From the NCBI RefSeq assembly GCF_030052815.1, contig NC_079498.1, positions 91,753,354-91,817,353 on the forward strand: DNA of 64,000 nt, in the 5' to 3' direction. The position numbers and the translations under genes were made by a program. Below are positions 47,339 through 58,497 of this stretch, piece after piece (the stretch's first letter is position 1; each line of letters opens with the position of its first letter). Under the pieces are notes generated by a model that did no database searches, was not told the DNA's origin, and saw only the letters and a list, made by a program, of their open reading frames with translations. Origin of the DNA: Hevea brasiliensis. Lineage: Eukaryota; Streptophyta; Magnoliopsida; Malpighiales; Euphorbiaceae.

Positions 47339-47880
47339 CTATTAGCAACTGAAAAGAAAATAAAAAATTAGTTGAAAATTTTTAGAGGGAAAATTTTATC
47401 AACTAATTTTCAATTCGTTGCAAAAATTAGTTGCTATTAGGAACTGATAATGAATCGATTTCAAATAACAACCAGTTTTAGCAACTGATTTGTGCAGCCG
47501 ATTAAAAATCAGTTGCTAACTTTGGAGCTAATTAAAATAATTCTTTACAATTAATTCCCTAAATCGATTGTTATTAGCAACCGAATTTAAAATTGGTTCC
47601 TATTAGCAACAGATTCTTGTAACCTATTTCTTAATCAATTATTAATAGCAACCGATTTTAAAATTAGTTGTTAATCACATATTTAAGGTTTTCTAATATC
47701 AATTAGTAATCAATTATAAGTCAGTTGCTAATAACAATCGATTTTGACAAGTAATTATAAATCGATTGCTAAATTTTTAAAAATTAACTATTTTACTAAA
47801 AAAAAATCAAAATTACAAATCAGTTGCAAATTTGGTTACTAATAGCAACTGATTTTAGTCAGTTACAAAAATTAGTTGCA
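47339..47880. repeat. CACTA-like subterminal repeat array (right part)
   Basis: This is the densest array in the window. Variants of TTAGCAACYGATTT, its reverse complement AATCRGTTGCTAA and AATCGATTGYTAATAG occur more than a dozen times in both orientations within about 540 bp. The array continues the sequence interrupted by the hAT element. Confidence 0.55.
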
Positions 47881-48405
47881 AAACTAATTTTTTTTTTCAT
47901 GTGATCTTTTTTGAGGAGTAGACCTCCACCTTTGCTGACAAGTGGCTGCCCCTGCCCCTTCTGGGCAAAGGTAGCTCTGGGCATTTTTTTTTAGGAGATG
48001 AAACATCTTAGCTAAGCTTTGATCTACTGGTTTTGCATGCCTAAGGTTTTGCATTCTTTGCACTCTTGGGGTCCTTTTATGGTTGTGCTTGTTGGGTTTT
48101 GTTTTTAGGGAAACATCTGTTGTGGCTTTTATGTGTGTAATATGTTTTTGGATCACCAGCCAATCTTCATTGGTGGCGGTGTATCTCTTTAGAGGTGCTC
48201 ATTCCTTTAGCTGGTTCTCCTTGTCCTTGGTTTGATTCAGGTTTTTTGTGGTTATGGGCCAGGTTGGTTTGAGTTGGTAGTTTAAGGTAGGGCCCTCTTT
48301 TAATTCTAAGCCTTGATTGTAATTCTGTAGGACATGGCTTGTCTTAATCCTTATATTGTTAGGCCTTAGGCCTTTTTAATCCAATATATGTATTATCTTT
48401 AGAAA
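47881..48405 (+). mobile_element. Probable 5'-truncated LINE 3' end
   Basis: The last part (CTGTAGGACATGGCTTGTC, TTGTTAGGCCTTAGGCCTTT, TTAATCCAATATATG, then an A-rich end at 48401-48412) looks like the 3' untranslated end of a plant L1-type LINE with a decayed poly(A). No ORF2 motif is seen and the 5' limit is uncertain. Confidence 0.4.
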
Positions 48406-48525
48406 AAAGAAATACAAGCATAGTAGTTGTTTGAAGAGATCAATAGGCTACACGAAGGCCGTACATAAATACACTATAAGAAGCTTAATAGGCACTTTTG
48501 GTGGATTCTACGAACACCCCTAGAC
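48406..48525. other. Unassigned stretch
   Basis: Nothing firm is recognised. CACTATAAGAAGC at 48473 resembles a CACTA terminus (CACTACAAGAAA), but only weakly. Confidence 0.3.
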
Positions 48526-48915
48526 CCTGTTTGATTTAATTTTATGGTAAAGTTTATTTTATTTACCAGTGAATTCCATAATAGAATTCATTTACAAATA
48601 AATTTCTTTGTTTGGAATATTTTATATTAAACGTGGAAATGAAATAAATTTTATATTTGGAACAAATAAAATAAAATAAAATAAGATATAATAAAAGGAT
48701 AATTTTGTCACTTGAAATATATATGATTTTAAGTTTGGAATTCATTTGCAAATTCTATCAATTTTAATGAAATTTGGTTTAGTTATAATAAATTTTACGG
48801 AATTGATTATTATGAATTCCAAATGAATTTTCATTTAAACCAAACGCTAAAATTTTAGATTTATAAATAAATTCCATAAAATTTTATGAATTTCATTTAT
48901 ACCAAATACTACCCC
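48526..48915. mobile_element. MITE-like AT-rich unit
   Basis: It begins ACCCTGTTTGATTTAATTTT and ends AAATACTACCCC. This boundary style (CCTGTTTG / ACCAAATACTACC) is common in plant hAT-type MITEs. Inside are several self-complementary pieces (ATTCCATAATAGAATT, CATAAAATTTTATG). No clear target duplication was found. Confidence 0.35.
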
Positions 48916-49345
48916 AAGGTTAAAGACTCTATACCAAAACCAATTGAGGAGATAAAAGACCTTCAATTGGAAGAAGATAAAAAGCTAAAGATAGGCACAA
49001 ATATGATCGAGCAAGTATAATAAGTAATTGTAGAAATTTTGCAAAGCCTAGCACATACATTCTCTTGGAAGCTCAAGAAATTACATCATTGATTTAACAA
49101 TCATCACTTGTAGGTTGAAAGTGGACCTATCACACAAATTAACCTATAAATCAAAAGAAGTGTAATCACACTTGAAAGGTGTCTTGCCATTACATAGGAG
49201 GTGAATAAATTTCTTAGCATAGGGTTTATCCAAGAAGTGTATTACCCCTAGTGGCTAGCTAATGTGATTACGATAAAAAATAACATATAATTAGCTATGC
49301 AAAAACTTATAGTTAGCAATTAAGATCTAAACCCAAGGAGCATGA
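48916..49345 (+). pseudogene. Fossil Tat/Athila-type reverse transcriptase N-terminal fragment
   Basis: In one plus-strand frame: IPKPIEEIKDLQLEEDKKL, then KIGTN (48967-49005), later RSVITLERCLAIT and EVNKFLSIGFIQEVYYP followed by WLANV (about 49150-49275). The order and wording match the start of RT in Tat-branch Ty3/gypsy elements, where residues of the type 'IREVxYPxWLANVV' precede the first RT motif. Stops interrupt it, and the catalytic motif is not present. It is not linked to any LTR here. Confidence 0.6.
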
Positions 49346-49859
49346 AATGTATAACTAGAATGAGGTAAAGCATGTTGTTGTCATGAACGATGACTTGGAG
49401 GTGGGAGATGGCATCCTCATTGTCAACAATATGCCGACGACTTTGTTAGGCCTGTACGTCTCCACCCATGGAATGTCCTAGTTGTTACTACTATTATTAG
49501 TCGATGAAGGTGGTGATCTTGTTAGATTTCTCAATAGCAACACCATCTATTTTAACTACTCTACTAATTACTTAGTCATGCAAGAAAAAAAAAGGCTTAA
49601 AGAAAGAAAAGAAAATAACATGATTGAGTCATAAACATGGTAGAAAGAAAAATACCTATTTCAATAAAGGAATGCCACGGCTATAAGGATGATGATGGCG
49701 ATGGGAGTGACAATGGCAATAAAGAGGGGTGAGGGGAGTGAGTGACAATGGGAGGTGAGTGATGCTAAGTGAGAGAAGGCTCGAGGACAAAAGGCTATGA
49801 GAGTCAAAGAGAGAAGATCTAAAAAGTGACTGGAAATGAAATTAGGGATTTAGGCTTTA
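49346..49859. other. Unassigned, no gene seen
   Basis: Moderate-complexity sequence without recognisable coding or repeat motifs. GATGATGGCGATGGGAGTGAC-type repeats near 49689-49720 are low complexity. Confidence 0.3.
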
Positions 49860-50049
49860 AAAACGAAATTGCCAACGAATTCTTAACAAATTTAAATTTG
49901 TTAGCAATTTGTTAGGAATCCATCACTATGACTTTGAAAAAAGTCTATTGCTATTTGTTACTAATTTTATCGATAGTTTAAATTATTAGCGATTGATTAA
50001 AATTTGTCACTAATTCTATCTCTATAAGTACTTTTCTTTTTTGGTAGTA
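49860..50049. mobile_element. Probable CACTA transposon end
   Basis: The stretch ends TTTTCTTTTTTGGTAGTA, close to the consensus 3' CACTA terminus (TTTTTTGTAGTG). It is preceded by repeated motifs TTTGTYACTAATTYTATC and TTAGCGATTGATT. No transposase was found. It may or may not belong to the same element as the 38784-47880 arrays. Confidence 0.42.
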
Positions 50050-50076
50050 AAGGGGAGACAAAGAGAAGCCATTGCC

Positions 50077-50104
50077 TATATATATATATATATATATATA
50101 TATA
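50077..50104. repeat. (TA)14 microsatellite
   Basis: Perfect TA dinucleotide run of 28 bp. Confidence 0.97.
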
Positions 50105-50592
50105 AGTTTTAAATTTTAACATGTTTAAGTTTGATTTAATTTTTTTTAAAATACTCAATTTAGCTAATCAATCTTTAGATTATAGCATTTTTTTTATTTA
50201 AAAAAAAAATTATATTTAGTAAAGATTTGTCCCTAATTTTTTTTTGTTTGTCTCTGATACTAGAAAATTAGATTAAGATATTGTATTTATATGTCTTTTT
50301 GAAATATGAATATTTGTCACTAAATTAAAAAAAATCTTTCAAAAAAATGAAAATTTAGTTTTTTATTTTACCATTTTATGCAAGTACAAGAACATTGTTA
50401 GTATGGAAAAGTAACTTACTATAATAATCAACTTTTGCTTGTGCTTGCTTACTACCTACTGATGGCAAAAGTGAAACTTGCAAACTACTATTTAAAAATA
50501 GCCGACCACTTTTGCTTCTATTCAAAATTGACAAAAGACATTAGTGATCTGAGCAAAACTAGATTGATCATTTTAGGAGTAGCTTGCTATTT
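50105..50592. other. AT-rich, no gene seen
   Basis: A/T-rich spacer with homopolymer runs. The 63-codon frame at 50435-50626 has no recognisable domain. Confidence 0.4.
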
Positions 50593-51188
50593 TTTGTTAT
50601 TTTTTTTTCTCAAAGATAGGATGTAATTCATTACTAAAAAAGGCTTAAAGCCTAAGTACAAGACTAGCTTAAGGCAAATAATATAGATCCCATATAAATA
50701 GAGGCTTAATACCTTCAGAAAAGAGGTCCATGGTTTAAAAAAGAACCTAGCTAAGTAACCTGGCCCAGCCCAAAATATAAGACATAAAAAAGAAAACCCT
50801 ATTGAAGTGGGTTATTTGCCTGTACCAACAAACCATATTAGGAAGCAACCAGATTGCATGATTGAGCCAAACCAAATCCATCGTTGTATCTTCGTTGGCA
50901 AATCCACTAGGAGGGAAAACACCATATTGAAGCATACTGCTAGGAGCCATTCATGGCTGAATTGCCCAAATTAGGAGGCTCCTAACATAACAAACCCCAA
51001 AGGATCCAAACACCATAGTTGAGCTCTAATCAACACATCGTGAAGTTTGAGATCATGGCAGGTAAATAGGAAGAACAAGGTAGAGAGAGAGGGAGCTCTA
51101 GAGGCATCTCAGTCTCTTATAGCCAGAGGGGGCAGCCATAGTCAGAAAGATGGTTAGCTAGCTCTTAATCCCTCGAGATCTCCCTTAC
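50593..51188 (-). mobile_element. Probable LINE 3' region, split by element H
   Basis: On the minus strand it ends with GCTTTAAGCCTTTTTTAGT, then ATTACATCCTATCTTTGAG and an A-rich run (plus 50593-50613). This resembles a plant LINE 3' end with a poly(A) tail. The upstream part continues across element H at 58162 on. No ORF with RT or endonuclease motifs is visible, so the piece must be 5'-truncated. Bases 51184-51188 (CTTAC) are the left target duplication of H. Confidence 0.4.
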
Positions 51189-52382
51189 TGATGGTTGTCG
51201 ATTCTACCAGAAATTAAATTAACTGAAATTACCAGCTATAAAATATTTTTTGCAGATTAAATAAACTTACACAACAGTTACAGATTATGAAGATGAACTA
51301 GCAATTGATCACATCAAACAATTAACTAATAGGCCTTTTTAGCAAATCATTCAATAGATCAAAGACAATGAAATTAGAAAACAATAGATATTCAAAAAGA
51401 CATAAATTAAATTAAGAACCTGGTCTCATAAATCACGCATAAGAACTAGAATCTCTTGAACTGAATTAAGAACTTAGCCACTCATGTTCATGGCTTACAG
51501 AAAATTGAAGAAAAATAAAGAAGAAATCTAAAAAGAGAAGGGAGAATGAAGGTCTTCTATGGTGTTCAAAGGTCTGAATGGTTCTATCTATGCTGCTGCC
51601 TAAAGATGCTTTTATAATCAAAAACCTAATCCCAAAGATAGGAACCAAACTAGGAAAAGTTTTGAAATTCAAAAAATAGATTTTCAGCCTGCACTCATGT
51701 CTCTGCAATCAAGGCCATTTTTCAGCCACTTCCCTTTTGAATCTATCTCTGCCCTCTTAAGGAAATATGTAGCCCTATTTTTAGCTTTCCAATGGATACT
51801 CATTTGCCCAAATTCAAGGTCTACAGCCCAAGTTATGGCCCAAAAATTGAGACTGGTTCTAACAGAGTATCCAACCCATAATGACGACTTCATTGCCATT
51901 TTTAACAATTAAAACGGCCTCATCTCGCTTCTAGCCCTTTATAGAAGTTGTAGAGGTGGCTCTTAAGGATCAATTGGGCCTAGGCTTGCTTCATTTGGAC
52001 CTCTAGGACTCTAGATACAAAATAAACACTGAAACTGATAGTGATACATCAAGTCTGGGCTTTTGTATTAGTTTCACAACTAATTTTGACAACCCTAGAG
52101 ACTGATATGGGCTTTGGTCCCTCTTTGTCATTTGTAGTGCTCTGACTTAGCTTTTCAACGAATTAAATAGCATTGGATTCGGAGACCCACAACTTCAGAA
52201 ACACCTGAAAAACACAGTAAAGGTCAAATGCTGAAAATTTCTCCATTTAACACAATTATTCCAATAATTATCTAAAAATATGCCTAATTGATATGAAATG
52301 CCTAACCAACTGAAGCAAACATAAAATACACTAAAAATACTAAATGTGATGAGAGTTAAATTAATAAATTATGCACTTATCA
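51189..52382 (-). repeat. 3' LTR of element H, internally deleted
   Basis: On the minus strand it starts TGATAAGTGCATAATTT and ends CGACAACCATCA. It is 1194 bp against 1699 bp for the 5' LTR. The missing ~505 bp correspond to about 56530-57050 of the partner, apparently in more than one step. A copy of the shared module lies at 51757-51840. Confidence 0.88.
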
Positions 52383-52397
52383 AATTCCCCCACACTT
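52383..52397 (-). other. Polypurine tract of element H
   Basis: On the minus strand it reads AAGTGTGGGGGAATT, directly against the 3' LTR. It is a classic Athila-type tract. Confidence 0.75.
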
Positions 52398-53491
52398 ATT
52401 CCATGCTTATCCTTAAGCATGACTTAAACTCTTAATCAACTCCACTTAGAAGTTCCTTGACTTCACCCTATCACAACATTCTCTAACAAAAGATTAAAAG
52501 TTTGAAAGAAGAGGCAAGTAAGGTAATAACCATCACAAAAAATTCCATCAACACCATACCAATATATCAATAATTTTCTAACACAAAACAAAAGGCTTGA
52601 AATCAATTAAGCTGACACAATTTAAATTCCATAAAATTTTAAATCAATATACACCAAAACACAAGGCTAATTTATCAAGACACAACAATTATAGCTCTTT
52701 GCAAATCTTAGGGGAGATAGAAATGCCCCCTTTTTTATATATATTTGAAATTGGTACTTTTCTCTTGTCACAGTTACTTTTTTTTTTTTATTTCAACCGT
52801 CACCTTCAGAAAAGTACCTTGCTTATATCCTAGATAGCTTTTGGCCTGAGAATCGATATGGGGTTCATGAAGACCCCTGGTTAGTTTGCTTAACTAAAAT
52901 AGCGAAGAAATTTTCAAGTTCAACCTTTTATTTCCATCAATTTATGCATTTACATATTATAAAGTGCCTTGATAGATTAAACAAAGTTTTGAAATATGCA
53001 TGACATTAGTTTAAAGCACACATAACTAATCATTTCACCATTAAATCAAGCCTAAATGATTTATGCAAGAAAAAAATTGCTCTATGGTATGGAGAAGAGG
53101 GAAAATCCATCATTAAAGTTACTATTACCTTGCCTAAAATCTCAAAAATTCAACCTAAAATAGAAAAGTCATTTCAAGGATAAAGTACTTCTCTTCGAGA
53201 GTTAATATAGAATCATGAATCAAGCTTATGAGAACAAATTTTATTTTATTTTATTTTATTTTTTTTATATTATTTATTTATTTATTTATTTATTTATTAT
53301 TTTTTTTGAAATCAAATTTCTCCTCCCCCACACTTAAAACTTACATTGTCCCTAATGTAAAGCCCAAATGCAACAGAAAAAGAAAAAAAATGCTAGAAAA
53401 TAAAATAAAGTAAGGGAAAGAAAACAAATTTGATTATGGCTAACAAGCCACCCATGGGTTACCTCCCAAGAAGCGCTTTTGTTTATCGTCA
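52398..53491 (-). other. Long non-coding 3' region of element H
   Basis: This lies between pol and the 3' LTR. A second purine tract (minus strand AAGTGTGGGGGAGGAGAAA, plus 53317-53335) precedes it, as in many Athila-type elements. A TTTA/TTTTA microsatellite occupies 53234-53300. No envelope-like frame is visible. Confidence 0.55.
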
Positions 53492-54160
53492 TTAGATCGA
53501 CATGGCAAAGCTCCTTAATCCATCGAATGCTCCTGAAAATCCCTCATAAAATGGCTTGAGTTCATGACCATTGACCGTGAACACTTTGTTAGTTCCTAAA
53601 CTTTGAATTTCAACTGCACCATAAGGAAACACATTAGTAATAACAAAGGGTCCAATCCAACGAGAATGCAACTTACCAGGCATTAGCTTCAATATGGAAT
53701 TATACAATAAAACTTTTTTCCCAATCACAAATTGCTTCCTTAGTTTGTCATGGAATGCCTTTGTTTTTTCTTTATAGTTCCTAGAATTCTCATAAGCCTT
53801 AAGGCGAATTTCCTCTAATTCATGCAATTGTGATTTTCTTTCTAACTCATCCTCCATGCTTAACTCAAAAACATCCTGCACAAATGTATCAACAACATCA
53901 ATATAAAAGACAGAATGATTATCAGCAGGATACTTTATGGCATCAAAGATATTAAATTTGACAGTCTCTCCATCAAACTCCATAGTTAAGGTACCATCAT
54001 CCACATCAATTTTTATCTTGGCAGTTTTTAGGAAAGGTCTTCCAAACAAAATCAAAGTTGACTTTGATGTGGGAACACTGTCCTCCATGTCTAGAATGTA
54101 AAAATCTGCAGGAAAAATCAACTCTCCAACCTGCACCAACACATCCTCAACTACTCCCAA
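53492..54160 (-). CDS. Element H protease-integrase C-terminus fusion ORF (deletion derivative)
   Basis: This is an uninterrupted 222-codon frame starting at an internal Met. Residues 1-105 are the C-terminal part of an Athila-type aspartic protease region ([30 protein letters not shown]). From about residue 112 the sequence is the integrase C-terminal region ([52 protein letters not shown]). Everything between (RT, RNase H, integrase zinc and catalytic core) is missing, with the join near 53830 in frame. The protease active site (DLGAS) lies upstream at about 54258-54270 in another frame, so a frameshift near 54185-54205 separates it. No stops remain, unlike other coding remnants here. Whether it is translated is unknown. 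Confidence 0.85.
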   Translation of the reverse strand: MGVVEDVLVQVGELIFPADFYILDMEDSVPTSKSTLILFGRPFLKTAKIKIDVDDGTLTMEFDGETVKFNIFDAIKYPADNHSVFYIDVVDTFVQDVFELSMEDELERKSQLHELEEIRLKAYENSRNYKEKTKAFHDKLRKQFVIGKKVLLYNSILKLMPGKLHSRWIGPFVITNVFPYGAVEIQSLGTNKVFTVNGHELKPFYEGFSGAFDGLRSFAMSI

Positions 54161-54169
54161 TGGATAAGC

Positions 54170-56145
54170 ATTAGAACGATCTGAATAATGACACTGGTTT
54201 CTTTCAAAGGACCCAAATTCAAAGTCTGGAAAACTAAATATGACATGACATTAATAGATGCTCCTAAATCTGCCATTGCATGTTCAAATCTAGAATCACC
54301 TATTTTGCAAGGAATAGAAAACGAACCTGGATCCTTACACTTAGGAATTAATTTTCACTGAATTAATGCCGACACATTTTCCCACACATTGATCTTCTCA
54401 TTAGTACTCAACTTGCGCCTTGTAGTGCATAATTCCTTAAGGAATTTAGCATACCTAGGGATTTGTTTGATTGCATCAAGTAAAGGTATATTAACCTCTA
54501 CCTTCCTGAAAGTCTCCAAAATTTCTTTCTCTTGTTCTTCTTTCTTCATCTTGTCCAACCTGCAGGGGAATGGAGGAAGAACAGAATTATTAACCTTATT
54601 CAGTTTAGGTTCAGTATTTACCTCAACTTCAGGAACTTCAGACTTTTTTGCTCCTTGCTTCTTCTTTTTCGTTGACTCATTTGGAGTCTGGTTATCAACT
54701 TCTTTCCCACTTCACAATAGTATAGCACTTATATTTTCTCTGGGATTCATGACTGTTTATGATGGAAGCTTTCCAAAGCCTTGAGCTTCAAGCTTACTCA
54801 CAGATGAAGCTAACTGACCAATTTGCCTCTTTATGTTTTGAATGCTATTTCTGGTCTCCTGTTGAAACTGTTTTGTATTGCTAGCCAAAGCTTTAACAAT
54901 TTCATCAAGTGACATACCTTGATTTGAGGGAGGCGGAGGTTATTGATTCACTTGTCTCTGCTATTGGTATCGGTTTTGCACTGGTTGATTCCCATAACTC
55001 AAATTGGGATGATCTCGCCATCCTGGATTATAAGTATTGGAAAAGGGATCATACCTGTGTTGTGGCTATCCATAATTTCCTACTGCATGTTGTCCATAAT
55101 TTCCTACTGTATGTTGTCCATAATTTCTTATTGCATTAGCATGTTGCATTGATTCATCCTCTTGTAATGCAAGACACATGTCAGTAGCATGACCCGAACC
55201 CAAAATTCCACATACCTTAGCTATTTGCATGTTCCCTACAGCCAATTGCCTCACCAAAGAAGTTAAATAAAAAATCTATTTCTCAAGATTAGATGTACGT
55301 ACCTCATTAACCTTCTTAGGTGTGTGATCCATTCTCATTCCAAACTGCTGAAAATTTGCTGCTATGTTAGCAATCAGCCTCCTTGCTTCATCTGGTGTCT
55401 TGTCAACCAAAGCTCCTCCAGTGGCAGCATCTATCATACTGCGGTCTATTGGTAGAAATCCCTCATAGAAATACTGAATCAATAGTTGCTCACTTATTTG
55501 ATGATGGAGAGAACTTGCACATAGCTTCTTAAATCGCTTCCAGTACTCATACAAGCTCTCTCTATTGTACTGCTGGATGCCACAAATTTCTTTTCTTATG
55601 TTGGCAGCACGGGAAGCAGGAAAATACTTCTCCAGAAATATCTACTTCATCCCATTCCTTAAGTTGACAGATCCAGAAGGAAGGTAATACAACTAATCCT
55701 TAGTTGTGCCTTCCAGTGAGAAAGGAAAAGCTTAAAGCTTGATTTGATCCTCTGAAACTCCTTGAGGTTTCATGCTAGAACACACAACATGAAATTCCTT
55801 CAAATGCTTATGTGGATCCTCACCTGCAAAGACCATGAAACTTAGGTAACAAATGGATTAGTCCAGATTTTAATTCAAAAGCAACATTTAAAGTAGGGTA
55901 TTGAATACACAAAAGCTGTTGATTTAGATCAGGAGCAGCCAACTCTTTCAAAGTCCTAGCAGCCATGATTTCATTTTTGAATTTGAATCTGAATCCGAAT
56001 CCGAACTTAATTCCCTTGGAGATTGGACTCCTTCAGATGTACTTGAAATTAACCTAGCTTGCTTAGCCAATTTTCTTAACTATTTAGCTGTTTTTTCTAC
56101 TTCTGGATCAAAGATCAACTCACCAGATTGAGAAGTTCTTGTCAT
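54170..56145 (-). pseudogene. Element H gag and start of protease (Athila-like), broken
   Basis: The start is placed at the ATG at 56145 (MTRTSQSGELIFDPEVEKTA), the usual Athila gag beginning. A second conserved start, MAARTLKELAAPDLNQQ, is at 55966. Capsid sequence follows: EYWKRFKKLCASSLHHQISE and SMIDAATGGALVDKTPDEA (55276-55554). A zinc-knuckle-like VCGILGSGHATDMC near 55175-55215 lacks one Cys. ETFRKVEVNIPLLDAIKQIP and YAKFLKELCT follow (54420-54530). A stop after SALIQ (54355) precedes KCKDPGSFSIPCKIGDSRF and the protease DLGASINVM. The frame is broken by several stops and frameshifts. Plus-strand frames at 54389-55152 are shadows of this gene. Confidence 0.85.
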
Positions 56146-56437
56146 AAATAAAAAAAAAATAAAAGTAAAAATAGAAAAATGCCTCAAAACCCAAGAAAAC
56201 GATGGAATTTGGCCTCAAGAGGGTGGGGCCAATAAATCTTATAAATTAATTGGTCTTGATCAGAACATCATTTCCTTTAAAATAGGTATGGGCTACCCTC
56301 CTAATTCAATGAAAAATCTGTCGATGAATAGTAACACCGTAATTTTTTTCTGAAAACCTAAAAACAGTAACACTTCACAAACAAAGGTTATAACATAATA
56401 TCCTAACACTAAAAACACGAAATCCAATAAACTTCAG

Positions 56438-56455
56438 TCCCCGACAATGGCTCTA
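56438..56455 (-). other. Primer binding site of element H, decayed
   Basis: On the minus strand it reads TAGAGCCATTGTCGGGGA. The canonical Athila site is TGGCGCCRTTGCCGGGGA (tRNA-Asp), so three positions have changed. It lies seven bases inside the 5' LTR end. Confidence 0.65.
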
Positions 56456-56462
56456 AAATTCT

Positions 56463-58161
56463 TGATGGTTGTCGATTCCACCAGAAATTAAATTAACTGA
56501 AATTACCAGCTATAAAATATTTTCTGCAGTAAGTGGTAAATCCAGGTCGAATCCTAGAGACTGAATTACTAAATTTCGTGCACTTGTGCAATGGAAAAAG
56601 AAACAAAGGTGGGGGGGTGAGGTAATTAGCAGTCCAAAGAAAAAATCAGAAATCAGAAATTAAGAACTAAAATTAAATATGAAACTCTCAAATTAAACAA
56701 ACTTTAGTCCAAGGTAATTCGCATTCCAATGCATGATTCGATCATAGACAAAAGAAATACAATTATCTCTTATTGAATACTTAATGTAGATTTACCAAAC
56801 AGCGAGGTAAACCCCTGACTTCCCTATACTCATCAATTCGAGCCCAACACTCTTATTGACTCTAATTATTAACTGAATTGGTATTAAGCAATCCTCATCA
56901 AATTAATAACTTCTTTAAGAAAAGGAAGTAGTTAAGATGAACAATAATTTATGAAGTATAAATCATTTAATTCACCCTATTGTTTCCTTAGGTTATTATC
57001 GAAAACTTGGATCATAATCAATAAAAACCTAATTGCTACTCACATTCAATCTTACACAACAATTACAGATTATGAAGATGAACTAGCAATTGATCACATC
57101 AAACAATTAACTAATAGGCCTTTTTAGCAAATCATTTAGTAGATCAAAGATAATGAAATCAGAAAATAATAGATATTCAAAAAGACATAAATTAAATTAA
57201 GAACCTGGTCTCACAAATCAAGCATAAGAACTAGAATTCCTTGAACTGAATTAAGAACTTAGCCACTCATGTTCATGGTTTACAGAAAATTGAAGAAAAA
57301 TAAAGAAGAAATCTAAAAAGAGAATGGAGAATGAAGGTCTTCTATGGTGTTCGAAGGTCTAAATGGTTTTGTCTATGCTGCTGGCCAAAGATGCCTTTAT
57401 AATAAAAAACCTAATCCCAAAGATAGGAACCAAACTAGGAAAAGTTTTGAAATTCAAAAGACAGATTTTCAGTATGCACTCATATCTTTGCAATCAAGGC
57501 CATTTTTCAGTCACTTCCCTTTCGAATCTATCACTTCCCTCTTCAGGAAAGTTGTAGCCCTATTTCTTAGCTTTCCAACGGATACTCATTTGCCTAAATC
57601 CGAGGTCTACAGCCCAAGTTATGCCCCAAAAATCTAGACTGGTTCTAACAGAGTATCCAACCCATAATGACGACTTCATTACCATTTTTGATAATTAAAA
57701 CGGCCTCATCTCGCTTCCAGCCTTTCATAGAAGTTGTAGAGATAGCTCTTAAGGATCAATTGGGCCTGGGCTTGCTACATTTGGACCTTTGAGACTCCAT
57801 ATACAAAAATAAACACTGAAACTGGTCATGACACATTAAGTCTAGGCTTTTGTATTAGATTCACAACTAATTTTGACAACCTTAGAGACTGATCTAGGCT
57901 TTGATCCCTTTTTGTCATTTGTAGTGCTTTGACTTAGCTTTTTAATGAATTAAATAGCATTAGATTCGGAGACCCACAACTTCAGAAACACCTGAAAAAC
58001 ATAGCAAAGGTCAAATGTTAAAAATTTCTCTATTTAACACAATTATTCCAATAACTATCTAAAAATATGCCTAGTTGATATGAAATGCCTAACCAACTGA
58101 ATTAAACATAAAAATACACTAATTGTGATGGGAGTAAAATTAATAAATTATGCACTTATAA
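56463..58161 (-). repeat. 5' LTR of element H
   Basis: 1699 bp. On the minus strand it begins TTATAAGTGCATAATTT (TG changed to TT) and ends CGACAACCATCA. The shared module lies at 57541-57625: ATAACTTGGGCTGTAGACCT, then TTGGAAAGCTAAGAAATAGG, then GCTACAACTTTCCTGAAG. The overlapping plus-strand frames at 57344-57637 are shadows. Confidence 0.9.
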
Positions 58162-58497
58162 CTTACCAAGACAACATCAGATGAAACATAACCCCAAGGA
58201 TCAACTAAATCTCATTCAGAAGCCTGCACGTAGAACACAACAAACAAATGACAAATCTACCCAAATCCCTCTCTCTGATGCTCAAGATCTATATCTAATG
58301 CAAACCACTCTTATTTATTCACACAACCCACCCGAATGATGGGGAAGGAAGAAACCCACTGCTCCAAGCGAGGAACTTACCATCCCCTACCCAGAAGGGG
58401 TAGGGGAAGGCCACTGATAGCAGATGAACGAACGAGTTTCATAGGAAAAAAGAAAAGGTGAGAGAAAAGTTGAAAAAAAAGATGATTTCGAGGAGTT
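58162..58497. other. Right flank of element H, probable continuation of the LINE
   Basis: It follows the right CTTAC of H and would join 51188 if H were removed. It contains a small inverted repeat (CCCCTACCCAGAAGGGGTAGGGG, 58394-58416). No coding motif was found. Confidence 0.35.

Larger units (their letters stand above)
51189..58161 (-). mobile_element. Element H: Athila-like retrotransposon with internal pol deletion
   Basis: It has both LTRs (5' LTR 56463-58161, 3' LTR 51189-52382 in minus orientation) and the target duplication CTTAC (51184-51188 and 58162-58166). Order on the minus strand: LTR, Asp-type primer site, gag, protease fused to integrase C-terminus, a long non-coding 3' region, polypurine tract, LTR. 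The RT, RNase H and integrase core are deleted and no env-like frame is seen, so it is non-autonomous. Total 6973 bp. Confidence 0.9.

Noticed and set aside
48473..50049. A single CACTA element from CACTATAAGAAGC to TTTTTTGGTAGTA
   Set aside because: The left end matches the CACTA consensus poorly, no 3-bp target duplication was found, and a LINE end, MITE-like unit and RT fossil nearby make a single element unlikely. Only the right end is kept as a tentative call.
54389..55152. Plus-strand ORFs of 69-131 codons opposite element H gag
   Set aside because: The minus strand carries recognisable Athila gag motifs over the same bases, so these are shadows.
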